Below, one piece after another: positions 29,191 to 31,031 of a stretch of DNA of 31,031 nt. Origin of the DNA: a virus; the IMG/VR virus record IMGVR_UViG_3300007561_000012, positions 1 to 31,031 of that record; one strand, written 5' to 3'. Within the stretch, counting starts at the first letter, position 1, and each line of letters begins with the position of its first letter. A program made the translations under genes and the position numbers. The notes beneath the pieces were generated by a model. That model saw nothing but the letters and a program-made list of their open reading frames with translations, did no database searches and was not told the DNA's origin.

Positions 29191-30785
29191 AGTGGCGCAC
29201 CCACCAGATCCTTTCCCCGCCGACCGATGAGGAGATTGCCCTCATGGAGCCAGAGGAGCTTATTGCTCTGCACAGGGTATATCACGAAGCCGTAGACAAC
29301 GCTGAACGCGACCCGTACCGCTTTGGCTTCCGACTCCCCCACTGGGCGAAGGCAGAGGATCAGCTACAGGAGGTAAACGAGATTGTGGCACTAGGTGGCA
29401 ACCGCAGCGGCAAGACGCAGTGGGGTGCATTCTCCGTGGTGCGTGCGGCTATAGAGAACCCCAACGCCGAGATCATGTGCTTCGCGCAGACCTCAGAGGT
29501 GAGCATTCGCCAGCAGCAGAGTGCCGTCTGGGACTGGCTTCCTGCGGAGTTGCGTACCAAGCAGACATCTTCTGGGACTTATATCAGTTACACCAAGAAG
29601 AACGGATTCACAGACTCCTCGCTAATCCTTCCCAATGGCTCCCAGATCATCTTCAAGACCTATAGTCAGTACCAGAACAACCCGACCATATTGGAGGGAG
29701 CGGAGCTGGGTTCTAGGTCTCCTGTGTGGCATAATGTGGGGTGTTGGTTGGACGAGTATTTGCTTGGCCCTGAGTTGATAAATACCCTGCGATTCCGACT
29801 AGCTACACGCAACGCAAAGCTACTGCTGACCTTCACTCCGATTGACGGGTATACGGAGGTCATCAAGGAGTACCTAGATGGTGCTACCAGCGTCGAGAGC
29901 AGGGAAGCTGAACTGCTCAACGGAGAGCTAGTGCCATATGTGCAGCGCAGTAAGAAGCGCAACGCATCCGTCCACTACTTCCACTCACAAGATAACCCTT
30001 TCGGTGGCTACGCACGCATTCGGGAGACACTGGTTGGTCGTCCTAGGGAGGAGATCCTAATTCGTGCGTACGGGGTTCCTGTAAAGTCCCATGCCACCAA
30101 GTTTCCCAAGTTCAACAAGGAAGTTAACATTGTTGAGCCTGAAAGCATACCTACCAAGAACGTCACCAGATACCACATCATTGACCCAGCAGGAGCCAAG
30201 AACTGGTTCATGTGCTGGATCTCCGTGGACGAGAGCGGGACGTTCTGGGTCTACCGCGAATATCCCGGCGTGGACGTGGGTGACTGGGCTGAGTGGCGCG
30301 GTGGCAAGTGGGTTCCGGGGCAGGGGGCGAAAGGCCAAGGTTTTGGCATTCGTGACTATGTGGAACTAATCCGTGACCTTGAGGGTGACGAGGAGATCGC
30401 AGAGAGACTGATCGACCCCCGACTAGGCGCAGCCAAGTACCAAGCCGCAGACGGGGCATCCAGTATCATCGAAGACCTTAACGACCAAGATATCGTGTGC
30501 ATTCCAGCCCCCGGCTTGGAGATCGACGATGGTTTGCAGGCTTTAATCGGGAAAATGGCGTGGGATACAACTATCCCGCGAGATTCCGTCAACCGACCGC
30601 ACTTCTACGTCAGCAGTGAGTGTGAGAACATCATACAAGCCCTGTCCGAGTACACGGGTGATGGGGGGCTAAAGGAGGCATGGAAAGACCCCATTGACGT
30701 GCTACGCTACGCAGCCGTGTCTGGTATTGACCATGTGGATGGGTCGCATATATCTGTAACCATACAAGGAGCAGGAGGATACTAA
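29187..30785 (+). CDS. terL: Large terminase subunit (TerL)
   Basis: The ATPase has Walker A GGNRSGKT (residues 70-77), Walker B ending in WLDE (D189, E190) and the coupling motif LLLTFTP near residue 210. The nuclease domain of RNase H fold has likely metal ligands D333 (HIIDPAG), D410 (LIDPRLG) and D504 (PIDVLRYAA). The 532 residues match the family. It drives DNA into proheads and cuts the concatemer with TerS. The start overlaps the previous stop (ATGA), and the stop shares a base with the next start (TAATG), after an AGGAGG six bases before that ATG. Confidence 0.95.
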   Translation: MKWRTHQILSPPTDEEIALMEPEELIALHRVYHEAVDNAERDPYRFGFRLPHWAKAEDQLQEVNEIVALGGNRSGKTQWGAFSVVRAAIENPNAEIMCFAQTSEVSIRQQQSAVWDWLPAELRTKQTSSGTYISYTKKNGFTDSSLILPNGSQIIFKTYSQYQNNPTILEGAELGSRSPVWHNVGCWLDEYLLGPELINTLRFRLATRNAKLLLTFTPIDGYTEVIKEYLDGATSVESREAELLNGELVPYVQRSKKRNASVHYFHSQDNPFGGYARIRETLVGRPREEILIRAYGVPVKSHATKFPKFNKEVNIVEPESIPTKNVTRYHIIDPAGAKNWFMCWISVDESGTFWVYREYPGVDVGDWAEWRGGKWVPGQGAKGQGFGIRDYVELIRDLEGDEEIAERLIDPRLGAAKYQAADGASSIIEDLNDQDIVCIPAPGLEIDDGLQALIGKMAWDTTIPRDSVNRPHFYVSSECENIIQALSEYTGDGGLKEAWKDPIDVLRYAAVSGIDHVDGSHISVTIQGAGGY

Positions 30786-30949
30786 TGACCAACGAAGACC
30801 AAACCGAGGCTTTTAACGATGCACTGGATGCCGCCATCGACCGATTCACACAGGAATTTGACCTAACCTATGCGTCCGTTATTGGCGTGTTATCCATGAA
30901 AATCATAGAATTAACCCTACAATCAGGAACACATGAAAAATACGACTAA
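30785..30949 (+). CDS. Small acidic helical protein, 54 aa
   Basis: ATG 30785 shares its first base with the terminase stop. The product is acidic in its first 26 residues and ends in a hydrophobic helix and polar tail. GGAGG lies just before the start. No family is recognised; it may be a chaperone or linker in the packaging operon. Confidence 0.6.
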   Translation: MTNEDQTEAFNDALDAAIDRFTQEFDLTYASVIGVLSMKIIELTLQSGTHEKYD

Positions 30950-31031
30950 AAAGGCAGCCAAGTCAGCAAAGAAAGTGGCACCAAAGGCAACCGTGGAAAC
31001 AACTGAGGAAGTCCCAGCAGTGCTGGTAAAG
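30933..31031 (+). CDS. Start of a Lys/Ala-rich protein, cut by the window edge
   Basis: ATG 30933 opens a frame without stop to the last base (33 codons). The visible N-terminus is a basic low-complexity tail (MKNTTKKAAKSAKKVAPKAT) followed by acidic and hydrophobic residues. It overlaps the previous gene by 17 bases in another frame. The portal gene would be expected near here, but the visible part does not identify it. Confidence 0.5.
   Translation, partial: MKNTTKKAAKSAKKVAPKATVETTEEVPAVLVK

Noticed and set aside
29742-29751. Further copy of the anti-leader 10-mer in the terminase gene
   Set aside because: It encodes the Cys-Trp-Leu-Asp stretch at Walker B, so protein constraint explains it; kept only as a caution for the RNA-pairing idea.

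Overview
The window is a continuous piece of a tailed double-stranded DNA bacteriophage genome (Caudoviricetes), most likely a short-tailed, podovirus-like phage. Every supported gene is on the + strand, genes are tightly packed, and about half of the starts overlap the previous stop as ATGA or TAATG. The hallmark genes are a large terminase with Walker A/B and nuclease acidic residues, a small terminase, a tail-nozzle-like protein, putative internal (ejection) proteins, an endolysin, a DnaB-type helicase and an ERF annealase. The portal, protease/scaffold and major capsid genes are not seen. The left edge cuts a capsid-associated gene and the right edge lies just after terminase, so the missing head genes probably join the two ends of a circular or permuted map. 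The host cannot be named. Many starts are preceded by an A/C-rich, G-poor leader rather than a clear Shine-Dalgarno sequence, which hints at a host that depends weakly on Shine-Dalgarno pairing. No integrase, repressor, tRNA, CRISPR array or insertion sequence was seen.

Layout: (1) 1-2572, head/neck and a fibre-like protein, with a strong terminator at 435-473. (2) 2591-4555, lysis region: two small membrane proteins, an M15 endolysin, a small HExxH protein and a metallophosphoesterase. (3) 4581-8982, early genes: small regulators, an ERF annealase, a RecE-like nuclease and an SSB-like protein (a recombination set), a free-standing DnaA domain IV, a nuclease-like protein and a DUF1599-type protein, ending in a terminator at 9008-9039. 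(4) 9111-13361, a second early unit: an ExoX-C-like protein, many small proteins, a ribbon-helix-helix protein, a lambda-O-like initiator with internal iterons, and a DnaB-like helicase. A terminator follows at 13412-13448. (5) 13449-14195, about 750 bases without a credible gene, rich in inverted and direct repeats. (6) 14196-28278, late genes: small virion protein, tail nozzle, fibre, cupin-like protein, three putative internal proteins and a 2401-residue polyvalent protein. (7) 28292-31031, packaging genes.

The genes suggest a phage that borrows the host polymerase but brings its own initiator and helicase, and a single-strand-annealing recombination system. The parts most worth a second look are: the repeated A/C-rich leader and its possible complement in the 14.07-14.09 kb noncoding region; a duplicated 40-base element placed identically before two genes; iterons inside the initiator gene; the solitary DnaA DNA-binding domain; and the giant mosaic virion protein whose modules meet at repeated RF/YMPEG seams. 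All functional calls rest on reading motifs by eye; no database search was run.
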